23,895 nt of DNA, taken from positions 1 through 23,895 of IMG/VR virus record IMGVR_UViG_3300009086_000103. The stretch is one strand, 5' to 3'. Source of the stretch: a virus. Made by a program: the position numbers and the translations under genes. The notes beneath the pieces were generated by a model, which saw nothing but the letters and a program-made list of their open reading frames with translations, was not told where the DNA came from and searched no databases. Shown piece by piece: positions 10,517 to 18,282 of this stretch (positions are counted from its first letter, which is position 1; every line of letters begins with the position of its first letter).

Positions 10517-12340
10517 TTATCCTTCGCAAGCGACACATTCGTCTTGCGATTCCATTGTTTGTGTTTCAAAGTCTTTCAATGCATCACGAGCAACCTTTAG
10601 TGATACATTCTCTGCTCTTTGTGAAGTCTCTGTTCGTAAATAGTACAGACCCTTCGTTCCTAACTTCCAAGCGGCAAAGTGTGCCCTATGCAAGTCTTTC
10701 TTATCTGCCCCAGCAGGGAAGAATAGATTTAGTGATTGTCCTTGACAGAGATATTCTTGTCTGTCTGCAGCTTGTTCTACCAACACGAGTTGGTCTAATT
10801 CAATTGCTGTTTTGAAAACATCTTTGATTTCATCTGACAAGAAATCCAAATGTTGTACTGAACCACCATTAGTAATAATACTAGACCAAACGTCTGGATG
10901 ATTCTTTCCAACCTTTTCTAATTCTTCTTCTAGATATATATTCTGCACCAAATGTGAACCAGCACGAGTACGGTGTGTATATGCATTCGCTTTCATTGGT
11001 TCAATAGATGGCGAAGTAGAAACAATAATACTAGAGTTTGCATTGGGGGCAATTGCCAGTAAATGTGCATTGCGTCTACCAGTACCTCTCATATCAGGTG
11101 CCTCGCCCTTCTCTGCACCTATACTTATACTTTCCTTAACTGCTTCATCTTTGATGAATTTAAACACTTCACGATTTAATTCTCTAGCCTCTGGTGAATC
11201 GAATGCAACTCTCTTCTGATGTAGAAGTGAATGCCAACCCATTGCACCTAGTCCAAGACTACGTTCTTGTGTTGCTGAGTATCTAGCACGAGAAATCTCA
11301 TCGCCTGCATTATCAATGAAAAACTGTAGTACGTTGTCAAGGAATCGAATAAGATCACGAACAAGGGTTGTATCTTTCCATTCATCATACTTCTCTAAGT
11401 TTAGTGAAGAGAGACAACAGACGGCAGTTCTATCTTCTGATGTTGGTAGATGGATTTCATTACATAGATTAGAACCATGTATCTTTAATCCCTTCGACTT
11501 CATTGTGTGTGGTAATGCACGATTAGCAGTATCAATGAAGTTTAGATATGGTTCACCTGTACGATAACGTACTTCTAGGATTTGTTGCCATAACGTCCTA
11601 GCAGGCATACTTTCACGAACTGTATCTTCATGTGGGTCTTTTAAATCCCACATACCATCTCTTTCAACAGCACGCATGAAATCATCTGTGATATTAATAG
11701 CATGATGCAGATTAAGGTTCTTACGGTTAACGTCACCTGTCGGCACTCGCATATTCAAGAACTCTATCAGGTCTGGGTGTGAGACATCCATATACGCTGC
11801 ATACGAACCTTTCCTAGTTTTTCCTTGTCTGTATGCAGTCATATCTGCGTCTACCGTATGCAAAAATGGCATTGGCCCTGGCGCCTTATCTGAGATGGCA
11901 CGAATGTCACTCCAGTGTCCACCGACACCACCACCTTTAACAGACAACCAACGCAACTCAGCAGAGTGGTCGATTAGTCCTTCAAGTGAGTCTGGAACGT
12001 AAGTCAAGAAACACGAGATAGGTAATGCTTTTGCTTTCTGCCCTGGCATTGGGGCGTTTGATAATACTGGAGATGCAAACATAAACCACCCTTTAGATAC
12101 TGCATCATAGATGCGTTGAGCAAGTTCTAAGTCACCATCACAATATGCTACTGCAGCACGAGCGAAAGCTTGTTGTGGGGAATCTTCGTTGTCATTACAA
12201 TAATAGTCTTTAAGAAGTTTGTACGCTTGTTCTGATAAATCTTTGTCTTTGTTTCTGTTTATGTTGATACCGAGGTGGTCGAGACCTGTTCTTTCCTCAG
12301 TCTTGGTGAAGGGGATGATAACTTCTGCCAGACTTTTCAT
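10517..12340 (-). CDS. nrdA: Class Ia ribonucleotide reductase alpha subunit
   Basis: This 607-aa catalytic subunit reduces ribonucleoside diphosphates. Key residues are in place: Cys110 (ISCFLTY), the NLCNE motif with Asn291, radical Cys293 and Glu295, and the partner cysteine in AVCCLS (308-309). The radical-transfer tyrosines are 566-567 (GLYYLRTE) and the C-terminal redox pair is C-V-A-C (602, 605). It is shorter than E. coli NrdA and begins without a recognisable ATP-cone, so dATP feedback on overall activity is probably absent. I chose ATG 12340 because GGAG precedes it at good spacing; ATG 12355 is the alternative. It is co-transcribed with primase upstream and nrdB downstream. Confidence 0.95.
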   Translation of the reverse strand: MKSLAEVIIPFTKTEERTGLDHLGININRNKDKDLSEQAYKLLKDYYCNDNEDSPQQAFARAAVAYCDGDLELAQRIYDAVSKGWFMFASPVLSNAPMPGQKAKALPISCFLTYVPDSLEGLIDHSAELRWLSVKGGGVGGHWSDIRAISDKAPGPMPFLHTVDADMTAYRQGKTRKGSYAAYMDVSHPDLIEFLNMRVPTGDVNRKNLNLHHAINITDDFMRAVERDGMWDLKDPHEDTVRESMPARTLWQQILEVRYRTGEPYLNFIDTANRALPHTMKSKGLKIHGSNLCNEIHLPTSEDRTAVCCLSSLNLEKYDEWKDTTLVRDLIRFLDNVLQFFIDNAGDEISRARYSATQERSLGLGAMGWHSLLHQKRVAFDSPEARELNREVFKFIKDEAVKESISIGAEKGEAPDMRGTGRRNAHLLAIAPNANSSIIVSTSPSIEPMKANAYTHRTRAGSHLVQNIYLEEELEKVGKNHPDVWSSIITNGGSVQHLDFLSDEIKDVFKTAIELDQLVLVEQAADRQEYLCQGQSLNLFFPAGADKKDLHRAHFAAWKLGTKGLYYLRTETSQRAENVSLKVARDALKDFETQTMESQDECVACEG

Positions 12341-12360
12341 ATTTTTATTCTCCATTGTTT

Positions 12361-13377
12361 CTAATATGTGCGTTTCCACGAATTGAAAACGGTTTTTGCT
12401 TTTAACCCCGAATGGGAGTTACTATGTATAATTCCTAAAACCTCTGCTGGTAACATTCCAGAGAGAATCATGTCGTTTATGTCTTTTTCTTTTATGGTAT
12501 TAGGCCAAAGACATACCTTATATCCTTCATCAATACACCGCTCAATCTGTTTACAAATCTCAGGATTTCTAGGTTCGTTGTCGGGTACTAGAACTGCTTT
12601 ATCTTTAAACTGGGGTACACGCAAATCACTCTGTGCAACAGCAATAGAGTTGTCAAGGAACAGACTATCGAATGGCCCCTCTGTAACATAAATGTTACGA
12701 GTCGGGTCTACTCTATCCATCCCAAAGATTTTGGGATATTCTGTATCCAATATAATCGTAATGTACTTTTGTTTTTCGTCACCGAATGATCGCCCTTGAT
12801 AGGCGAATATTTGTCCGTTCTCCTTTCTAAATGGAATAATCATACGAGGATGATCTCCGTCCAATGAAGGGAACTTATCTTGGACTTGAGTATTGGTGAA
12901 CTCATAAAACTTAGGACTGAAATATATATCATTCCAAGAATCTCTGGGCAGCGATCTTTCATCTAAAAACGACAAAGCTGGATGATTTTTTTCCAGTTCT
13001 GCAAAAGTTTTTAGATTACCTAAACGACTCTTGAATTTAGGTGCAGTGAAATCGAACTTTGGTTTTGGAGTTTTGTATCCACCTTTATAAGGCGTACCAT
13101 TAGTACCTTCCTTATATCGTTCCATAACATACTCTTTGTACAAGTTTGCATCAACGAACTCAATCAGTTTAGCAACAGTTGTACCCATAGCACAGTTGTG
13201 GCATTTAAAGAACAAATCATTCTTTGTTCTGTAAACAAACCCACGTGCTTTGTTCTTTTTCTTTGAGGAATCGCCACAATACGGACACGAAAAATTCCAC
13301 AAGTAATCTTTCTTCTTGGAGAAGTTTCGGAGTCTGGGGCCTATAAGGGACATGTACTTCGTATCAATATAATTCAT
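12361..13377 (-). CDS. 61: DNA primase, T4 gp61 type
   Basis: This 338-aa primase is expected to make RNA primers with the replicative helicase. A zinc-binding domain (CPYC at 31-34, CHNC at 59-62) precedes a TOPRIM-like region: VTEGPFDSLF (Glu233, Asp237) and VPDNEPR (Asp266). The arrangement and length match T4 gp61 (342 aa). The N-terminus MNYIDTKYMSLIGPRLRNF looks like that of cyanophage homologues, supporting ATG 13377 over Met9. A sigma70 promoter at 13384-13412 puts its -10 box only 6 nt before this ATG, so the mRNA would be almost leaderless. Starting at Met9 (13353) would restore a leader but lose conserved residues. Confidence 0.93.
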   Translation of the reverse strand: MNYIDTKYMSLIGPRLRNFSKKKDYLWNFSCPYCGDSSKKKNKARGFVYRTKNDLFFKCHNCAMGTTVAKLIEFVDANLYKEYVMERYKEGTNGTPYKGGYKTPKPKFDFTAPKFKSRLGNLKTFAELEKNHPALSFLDERSLPRDSWNDIYFSPKFYEFTNTQVQDKFPSLDGDHPRMIIPFRKENGQIFAYQGRSFGDEKQKYITIILDTEYPKIFGMDRVDPTRNIYVTEGPFDSLFLDNSIAVAQSDLRVPQFKDKAVLVPDNEPRNPEICKQIERCIDEGYKVCLWPNTIKEKDINDMILSGMLPAEVLGIIHSNSHSGLKAKTVFNSWKRTY

Positions 13378-13383
13378 AGTACC

Positions 13384-13412
13384 AATATACCAGAACTATA
13401 GCACAAAGTCAA
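13384..13412 (-). promoter_or_regulatory. Sigma70-type promoter for primase-nrdA-nrdB (TTGACT-17-TATATT)
   Basis: The -35 TTGACT is at 13407-13412, the spacer is 17 nt and the -10 TATATT is at 13384-13389. The expected transcription start falls on or next to the A of ATG 13377. It separates the metabolism genes from the lysis-type cassette. Confidence 0.82.
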
Positions 13413-13417
13413 TAGAT

Positions 13418-13873
13418 TTACATCATTGCTGGAAGTATTTCTGTTAGGGCGAACCCTACTACAATAGAACCACCGACAATAACATAACGCCATTTCTCAA
13501 GCACACCCACTCTGTCAGTTAGTTCTTCACGCAATTTAGCAAACTGTTCTGCTTCATTACGGCCGTGTTCACGCATAGCATCAACTAGACGGCGTTCCAT
13601 CTCACCCATTTGAGTAGATGTTTCTTTGGCGTTAGAAGTTATGCGACTATGCAAATTTAGTACGGTATCTTTAAACTCGTTCTCTTGTTGTTCCAATTGT
13701 TCTTCCTGACGTATTATTTTTTCTTCATGTACAGCCATAATTGTATGTAATGATTGAGAAACGTCAGCAATCTTTTCAATTGCAGCATCCAATCTAAGAT
13801 GAATTTGCTTCATCTCACTGACTTCTCTCTTGAGAAGTTCTACTTCTGTGTCTAAGGTTTTAACCGTTGCCAT
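13418..13873 (-). CDS. Coiled-coil protein with C-terminal membrane anchor, 151 aa
   Basis: Residues 1-125 are a long charged coiled coil (heptad-like, Gln/Glu-rich: KIIRQEEQLEQQENEF). Residues 128-149 form a membrane span (WRYVIVGGSIVVGFALTEIL). The layout resembles small tail-anchored phage proteins found in T4-like marine phages and, loosely, XhlA-type lysis accessory proteins. The ATG at 13873 overlaps the previous gene by 14 nt. It ends a run of small membrane proteins that includes the spanin pair, so a lysis or envelope role is likely but not shown. Confidence 0.75.
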   Translation of the reverse strand: MATVKTLDTEVELLKREVSEMKQIHLRLDAAIEKIADVSQSLHTIMAVHEEKIIRQEEQLEQQENEFKDTVLNLHSRITSNAKETSTQMGEMERRLVDAMREHGRNEAEQFAKLREELTDRVGVLEKWRYVIVGGSIVVGFALTEILPAMM

Positions 13874-14129
13874 TTTCTAATTTCTTTATACGAGTTTCTA
13901 GTTCATCTATTTTCTTAGTAACAAAAGGATACTTCTTTCTCCAAGCATCCTCTGGTTGTTTTAACCAATTCCACTTATATTTAGTCACCAAATAATCTAG
14001 AAACTGGTCTAGTTTACCATAACTCCAAATACCCATCTTAGTATCTTTGAAGTAAGCAAGGAACGCTGCACCAAGCAACGCACCAATTATACTGGTATAA
14101 ATCCAGAGTGTATCGTCAAATAGTCCCAT
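13860..14129 (-). CDS. Small membrane protein, 89 aa
   Basis: Residues about 8-27 (LWIYTSIIGALLGAAFLAYF) form one membrane span. A cytoplasmic-looking basic domain (KYKWNWLKQPEDAWRKKYPF) and a short coiled coil at the end (KKIDELETRIKKLE) follow. The ATG at 14129 shares its last base with the lipase stop codon (TAATG). It could be a holin-like or accessory protein; one span with a charged tail is not enough to tell. It overlaps the next gene by 14 nt. Confidence 0.72.
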   Translation of the reverse strand: MGLFDDTLWIYTSIIGALLGAAFLAYFKDTKMGIWSYGKLDQFLDYLVTKYKWNWLKQPEDAWRKKYPFVTKKIDELETRIKKLENGNG

Positions 14130-14824
14130 TATAGATTCTCCGTATGTTTAATATAGTTATCCATACCGTGGTCTTTAACACCATCTATGGCACTACTTCT
14201 CCAACCTCTCCACTTGTCCTTTGCCATCTGCCAAAATGTAAGTGTTCTAATATTACCATAGAAGTTGATGTATGTCAAGAAGCCATGATGTTTATATCCC
14301 ATCAACCACAATGGCACTCTTGTTACAATATCATTGTTGTTTACAACTCTAAGGTGTGGTGTCTGAATATTCTTTACGAACTTACGAGTACCAACACGAG
14401 GCGAACCAAACGTAGTCAATTGTACTACTGTCTCATTCTCTTCAAATCTTGAACATGCAATAGTTGCCATAGCAGCACCTAATGAATGTCCAGTGATATA
14501 GAAACTCTTTTTGAGATGTTTACTTCTATGTGCTACGAGTTGTTCCCATAACTTATTACACTCTTTTACAAAACCAGAATGTACTAAACCGTGTGTCATT
14601 GCACCACGAGGCCATGCATTCAAGTCTGCAAGAATATCAGATAGTTCATCTGGTTCTGTTCCTCTGAAACATAAGACATACATCTCCTTGTTCCATACAG
14701 CATGACATTGTGCGCCATCTACCTCAAAAAACTTATGGGTAAATCCCATACTTCTAAAAATAACTTTTGCTTCTTTACCGTCTAAGTATGCATTAGCTGC
14801 CAGTTTTGCCATCAGATTGATCAT
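14129..14824 (-). CDS. Class 3 lipase family (alpha/beta hydrolase)
   Basis: This 231-aa enzyme has the class 3 lipase layout: FRGTE (53-57) for the oxyanion region, nucleophile elbow GHSLGAA with Ser114, FGSPRVG (139-145), acid Asp165 in NNNDIVTRVP, and a probable catalytic His219 (KDHGMDNY). All three triad residues are present. The likely substrate is an acylglycerol or phospholipid. There is no signal peptide. The ATG at 14824 has AAGGAG upstream and lies 32 nt inside the o-spanin gene. Its place within the spanin and membrane-protein cassette suggests that it attacks host membrane lipid during lysis, which is inference. Hydrolysis of storage lipid is an alternative. Confidence 0.88.
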   Translation of the reverse strand: MINLMAKLAANAYLDGKEAKVIFRSMGFTHKFFEVDGAQCHAVWNKEMYVLCFRGTEPDELSDILADLNAWPRGAMTHGLVHSGFVKECNKLWEQLVAHRSKHLKKSFYITGHSLGAAMATIACSRFEENETVVQLTTFGSPRVGTRKFVKNIQTPHLRVVNNNDIVTRVPLWLMGYKHHGFLTYINFYGNIRTLTFWQMAKDKWRGWRSSAIDGVKDHGMDNYIKHTENL

Positions 14825-15209
14825 CTTCTTCTCCTTGGTTAGTTATTGCACTCTCGTAATAAAGAATAATTTGTTTCTGTTGTTCAATATATCGTCTTAA
14901 CTCTGCAATATTTTTTGATAAATTTTCGTAGTCCTTTACAGATATAGCAATGTATGAATCTGCTCCGTTCTTCGCTTCGAATTCTTTTTTGAATTCTTCA
15001 AAGTTTTCTTCTGGCGATACAACGTAAATGGATATATCATTTAGTTGAACCGACTTTGGCCCAGGCACAGTTGGAATTTGTCTTTCGATAATCTCCGTTA
15101 CTGTTATAATTTTTGGTTCTGGTCTTATTGACGAACAGCTACTCAGTAATACTGTCGCTGTCAGAACTAGTAATAGACTCAAGGTCATCCCATAGTTTGT
15201 CTGTCGCAT
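14793..15209 (-). CDS. Probable o-spanin (outer-membrane lipoprotein)
   Basis: This 138-aa protein has a lipoprotein signal (MTLSLLLVLTATVLLSSCSS) with lipobox LSSC and acylated Cys25. A Pro/Ile-rich linker and a helical, Glu/Lys/Gln-rich body follow (NIAELRRYIEQQKQIILYYE). It starts inside the i-spanin-like gene (71-nt overlap, different frame), the arrangement seen in Rz/Rz1 pairs. Such pairs span the periplasm and fuse inner and outer membranes as the last lysis step. The ATG at 15209 is preceded by AGAGG; Met8 is a second option. It is longer than lambda Rz1. Its 3' end overlaps the lipase start. Confidence 0.8.
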   Translation of the reverse strand: MRQTNYGMTLSLLLVLTATVLLSSCSSIRPEPKIITVTEIIERQIPTVPGPKSVQLNDISIYVVSPEENFEEFKKEFEAKNGADSYIAISVKDYENLSKNIAELRRYIEQQKQIILYYESAITNQGEEDDQSDGKTGS

Positions 15210-15537
15210 TTTGCATCCTCTTTTCAATTAGCCCTGGCTTCTTATTCGCCAAGTGAGTCAAATTGTGCTTATTCAAAGTGTTACGCAATTCATCACCATA
15301 CTTCTCTGACTTCTGTAAGTCCTGTACAAGTTGATTAGTAAGGTTGTTTAACCTTTCTGCGTCTGCACCCATCTTATTGATAGTCGCCTGATTTGTCTCA
15401 TTAGCAACTTCTAACTTTGCGTTATTCTCACGCAACTGGGCAATGGTATTTTGGGTGGTGTCATAATAGTACTTAGCACCATATGCCGCACCACCCAATA
15501 GTCCCACTACAATAATTATTGCATATAATTTAAACAT
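15139..15537 (-). CDS. Probable i-spanin (Rz-like), 132 aa
   Basis: Residues 3-22 (KLYAIIIVVGLLGGAAYGAK) form an N-terminal signal-anchor. A long periplasmic coiled coil follows (TIAQLRENNAKLEVANETNQ through LQKSEKYGDELRNTL), and a KKPGLIEKR segment is conserved in equivalents that I recall from cyanophages. Size, topology and overlap with a lipoprotein gene fit an i-spanin. The ATG at 15537 has GGAG upstream, 1 nt past the previous stop. It would pair with the 14793-15209 product. Confidence 0.8.
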   Translation of the reverse strand: MFKLYAIIIVVGLLGGAAYGAKYYYDTTQNTIAQLRENNAKLEVANETNQATINKMGADAERLNNLTNQLVQDLQKSEKYGDELRNTLNKHNLTHLANKKPGLIEKRMQNATDKLWDDLESITSSDSDSITE

Positions 15538-15538
15538 C

Positions 15539-15793
15539 TCATCTCCAAGGTAGCATGGTCATGCCCAGAAGGTTTAGTAGCAATTCAACAACAACTAATG
15601 CAATACCACCAGCTCCTATTTGCCATGCCCACCATTTCCAACCTTCTAAACTATCTGCCCATGCTTTTAGTTTTGAATTTCTTGCTTTATCATATGCGCC
15701 AGATTTTTCACCGACATGTTCTGCCCACCAATTAGGGTCAAGAATGTTCTTTAACATAATCAAAGGCCAAAATATAATACGCAAGATTCTCAT
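15539..15793 (-). CDS. Small Trp-rich membrane protein, 84 aa
   Basis: A hydrophobic N-terminus (ILRIIFWPLIMLKNIL) is followed by a charged middle section and a C-terminal membrane span at about 57-80 (WQIGAGGIALVVVELLLNLL). Two membrane-associating segments directly upstream of the spanin pair make a holin or holin-like role possible. No holin family is recognised. Its ATG comes immediately after the preceding TAA. Confidence 0.7.
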   Translation of the reverse strand: MRILRIIFWPLIMLKNILDPNWWAEHVGEKSGAYDKARNSKLKAWADSLEGWKWWAWQIGAGGIALVVVELLLNLLGMTMLPWR

Positions 15794-15955
15794 TTATTCA
15801 GATTTCCACATAGTCCATGCGCCATAAGCAATTGCAATACCAGCAGCAATCTTTGCAAGTGGTGCCATAAAGAGAATCATTAGTCCAAGTGCGATACATA
15901 CGCCACCGTCCCATGATGTTCTTTCTTTTAATCTATTTTTAATCCACGTTCTCAT
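15794..15955 (-). CDS. Small membrane protein, 53 aa
   Basis: The product starts MRTWIKNRLKERTSWDGG (basic, cytoplasmic side) followed by an uninterrupted hydrophobic stretch (CIALGLMILFMAPLAKIAAG, then IAIAYGAW), probably a two-helix hairpin. AGGAG precedes ATG 15955. The stop abuts the next ATG. The shape (basic N-terminus, two short spans, about 50 aa) would suit a small holin, but no family is recognised. Confidence 0.7.
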   Translation of the reverse strand: MRTWIKNRLKERTSWDGGVCIALGLMILFMAPLAKIAAGIAIAYGAWTMWKSE

Positions 15956-15967
15956 ATTTTTCTCCTA

Positions 15968-16357
15968 TTAGAAGGATAGTTTTGTGTCTGGAGTTTTAAA
16001 GTCTTTCTTTCTCATTACCGTCTTGGCAACTAAATCCAGTTCTTTACCATCCCATTTTAATACAAACGGCATATTAACATCCGTTTGCATATCGTTGATT
16101 ACTGCCTCGGCATCAGGCCCTAGTTTGGCAATCTTCTTACCATACTTCTTATAAGACTGTTTGAACAATCTAATAAGTTCTGCAACAGTAATCTGTTTCT
16201 TGTTTCGTGCATCATTCACTCTATCTAAAAAGTGTCTGGTGAACTCAACATCAATACCAACAGATTTATACAATCTATCGGCATACTTTTCAACACCGTC
16301 CAGATCACTCTTAGTGATCTCTTGTTCTGACAACAAATATTGATTAAAGGTTTTCAT
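15968..16357 (-). CDS. Conserved hypothetical phage protein, 129 aa
   Basis: This begins MKTFNQYLLSEQE, a start type common to several genes in marine T4-like phages. The body has FTRHFLDRVNDARNKKQITV, then a basic helix and FVLKWDGKELDLVAKTVMRK. The H-x3-R-x3-R-x4-I-T/S pattern vaguely resembles DUF4258/BrnT-like small proteins, but I would not assign that family on this. It is soluble and basic. The ATG at 16357 overlaps the previous TAA. Function is unknown. It is probably conserved among related phages because of the strongly patterned C-terminus. Confidence 0.75.
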   Translation of the reverse strand: MKTFNQYLLSEQEITKSDLDGVEKYADRLYKSVGIDVEFTRHFLDRVNDARNKKQITVAELIRLFKQSYKKYGKKIAKLGPDAEAVINDMQTDVNMPFVLKWDGKELDLVAKTVMRKKDFKTPDTKLSF

Positions 16358-16884
16358 TACTTTATCTTAGATAAAGCAAAGTCTGCTATCTTCATAAACT
16401 CAGCTTTCTTGCCGTTTATCATCTTTAGCATTTTTTGTTGATTTGATTTGTTTACCAAATCGAATACTTGTGTTACAGCAGACGCAGTAAACAAATCTAC
16501 TTTCATAGCACCATCTTTAAATTTGACACTTTTGTTTTGTTTACTCTTTACAATGTTCTTTAGAACATCTACGTTGTCTTCTGCAAGAAGGTATTCATTT
16601 TCTCTGTTAAGAGTATTCTCTTGAACCTTCGCTGCAAGTTTAGATTGTTTCTTCATCTCTCTTTTCGCCTTTAGTTCAGTCATACGTTTGTAGAATTTTC
16701 TTGCTTCTTTTGTTCTAGCATCGTAAGGTTTTTTGTCTTTCTTTTTCTTCTTATCCATCTGCACATCAGGGGGCATTGAGACTGCGCCGCTACTTGCATT
16801 ATTGGTTGGTACGTCTTCTGGTATCAATCCCAAACTTGGATCGTCATAAAACTTTTTCATTAAATCATCAAAGTTAAGTGACAT
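16357..16884 (-). CDS. Conserved hypothetical, probable virion-cluster protein, 175 aa
   Basis: The N-terminal 50 residues are low-complexity and end in a Lys-rich run (MDKKKKKDKKPYDARTKEAR). The middle is helical and basic. The last 70 residues form a patterned domain (KVDLFTASAVTQVFDLVNKS, MLKMINGKKAEFMKIADFAL) similar to proteins I recall from structural gene clusters of T4-like cyanophages. No catalytic motif is seen. GGAG precedes ATG 16884. It is coupled to neighbours by a 1-nt gap upstream and an overlap downstream. Confidence 0.75.
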   Translation of the reverse strand: MSLNFDDLMKKFYDDPSLGLIPEDVPTNNASSGAVSMPPDVQMDKKKKKDKKPYDARTKEARKFYKRMTELKAKREMKKQSKLAAKVQENTLNRENEYLLAEDNVDVLKNIVKSKQNKSVKFKDGAMKVDLFTASAVTQVFDLVNKSNQQKMLKMINGKKAEFMKIADFALSKIK

Positions 16885-16885
16885 A

Positions 16886-17497
16886 TCATAAATCTCCTAT
16901 GTCTAATTCCTTTATATCCTCAGAAGATACAAAAATCTTCTGCTTTGTCCTTTTGTGAATTACAGGGAACACATCTACGCCTAGGATAGTGTCGGCTGGT
17001 GATGTGTCTTCAAATACTTCAACTTCATCTCCACTGAGAGCATCAAAGTCTTCCTCTTCTTCACCTGTTACAATAACATCTTGTGTTAATGTATATATCC
17101 CTTTAGACAACTTTCCATTATCCAAAGTTACTTCTTCTGCAATCGTATTATCAAGTTCGATATTATTCTCTTGCAAGTACTTTAGAAATTCTCTTTCAAA
17201 TACTTGGGGGTCTTCAACATGTTCTTTTAATGTATCTTTTAATAGAAATAGTGCTGCAGCATACGTCCCTACTTTGGAACGTAATCCTGGCACTTTTTGA
17301 AATATTTTTTTGATGTTAAAGACAAGTTTATGCAGTACAGTGTATGCACTCTGTTCTGTTTGCTTGTACAGTTTTTTATCTGTCCTTTGACCCTTCTCAT
17401 CAATGATACCTAGTTTATAAGCATCAGTCTTTTCGAATGGTGTTGTCAACAGTCTAATAAAACGGTAGGTAACAAATAAGTCTATTGCTCTTCCCAT
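16886..17497 (-). CDS. Conserved T4-like marine phage protein, 203 aa
   Basis: The N-terminus MGRAIDLFVTYRFIRLLTTP and the segment DAYKLGIIDEKG recur in T4-like cyanophage proteins of unknown function from the virion gene cluster. The first 110 residues are basic and helical. The last 90 are acidic (GEEEEDFDALSGDEVEVFED) and end in a small beta segment. AAGGAAAC precedes ATG 17497, which overlaps the preceding stop (TAATG). It is likely a morphogenesis or assembly protein by location. Confidence 0.78.
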   Translation of the reverse strand: MGRAIDLFVTYRFIRLLTTPFEKTDAYKLGIIDEKGQRTDKKLYKQTEQSAYTVLHKLVFNIKKIFQKVPGLRSKVGTYAAALFLLKDTLKEHVEDPQVFEREFLKYLQENNIELDNTIAEEVTLDNGKLSKGIYTLTQDVIVTGEEEEDFDALSGDEVEVFEDTSPADTILGVDVFPVIHKRTKQKIFVSSEDIKELDIGDL

Positions 17498-17859
17498 TAT
17501 AGTTTCCTTAGAACTTCTTGAATTCTTTTATCTTCATGTGTATCAGATAACTCTGTCTCTGTTAACATCCCTAAAAAATTCATAAAAGTTTTTAGAGTTG
17601 TCCAGTATACAGGTTCAATCTTGAATATCAATAAAGTAGAACCAGCTTCAGTACCGAATACATTACTGATAACAATTAAATGGTTCAGTATTAAGCGTTC
17701 TTTCAGTTCACCATTATCGTGGTACTTTCTGAACAAACGCTTAAGATACTTGAATCGTTTCATATCGTCATCGAATTCGGGTTCACCTTCACACTGGGGA
17801 TTGTCATAATGTCGCATGGCGAACATCCTAACATTGTCAGTCGTTATTTTTTCAAACAT
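17497..17859 (-). CDS. Conserved T4-like marine phage protein (DUF7207-like), 120 aa
   Basis: The motifs FAMRHYDNPQ, RFKYLKRLFRKYHDNGELKE, LILNHLIVISNVFG and YWTTLKTFMNFLG are ones I recognise from a conserved family of T4-like cyanophages, which I recall as DUF7207; this could not be checked. It is helical, soluble and of unknown function. ATG 17859 has no good Shine-Dalgarno, unlike its neighbours, so initiation may depend on coupling with the gene upstream 15 nt away. Confidence 0.78.
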   Translation of the reverse strand: MFEKITTDNVRMFAMRHYDNPQCEGEPEFDDDMKRFKYLKRLFRKYHDNGELKERLILNHLIVISNVFGTEAGSTLLIFKIEPVYWTTLKTFMNFLGMLTETELSDTHEDKRIQEVLRKL

Positions 17860-17874
17860 AATAAATGTAACCGT

Positions 17875-18282
17875 TTATACGATTTTGGTTTTTAGAAAAT
17901 GTGTTCCGTTAACTACAGCGTGTTCAATCTCTAAAGAAAGACCACCCTCAACTCTATGTGAGATGCCGTCATCATTAATGTCTTCACCTGTTTCATCTTT
18001 ACCAGTGCGTCCACCAAACTGTGTTAGCGGCATTGATACTTTGCTTCCCCCTTCGGCGAGGTTGACTTCATCAAAAGAAAGTCCTAGTCTACTAAGTCTT
18101 TCTCTAACTACACTCAAAGCGTGCTCAGGGACAAGATATTCCATCTGTCCCATTGCACCTAGAAATGAGTTGATTCTTTCAACATTCTTGGGATTAGCAA
18201 TATCATTTGAAAAGGAATCAGTGTCAACTGGATAACCAGCATCAGATGCTTTTTCTACTACGAATTTGCTAAAGTTTTTCAT
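17875..18282 (-). CDS. Hypothetical virion-cluster protein, 135 aa
   Basis: This begins MKNFSKFVVEKASDAGYPVD, has a helical middle (INSFLGAMGQMEYLVPEHAL, VVRERLSRLGLSFDEV) and a Gly/Asp-rich part before a final beta stretch (GGLSLEIEHAVVNGTHFLKT). No family is recognised. The ATG at 18282 overlaps the preceding stop (TAATG). Position between other small virion-type genes suggests a structural or assembly role. Confidence 0.7.
   Translation of the reverse strand: MKNFSKFVVEKASDAGYPVDTDSFSNDIANPKNVERINSFLGAMGQMEYLVPEHALSVVRERLSRLGLSFDEVNLAEGGSKVSMPLTQFGGRTGKDETGEDINDDGISHRVEGGLSLEIEHAVVNGTHFLKTKIV

Noticed and set aside
10504-10569. 22-residue extension of the glutaredoxin-NrdB protein
   Set aside because: It lies in the nrdA coding end and the glutaredoxin fold begins at ATG 10503.
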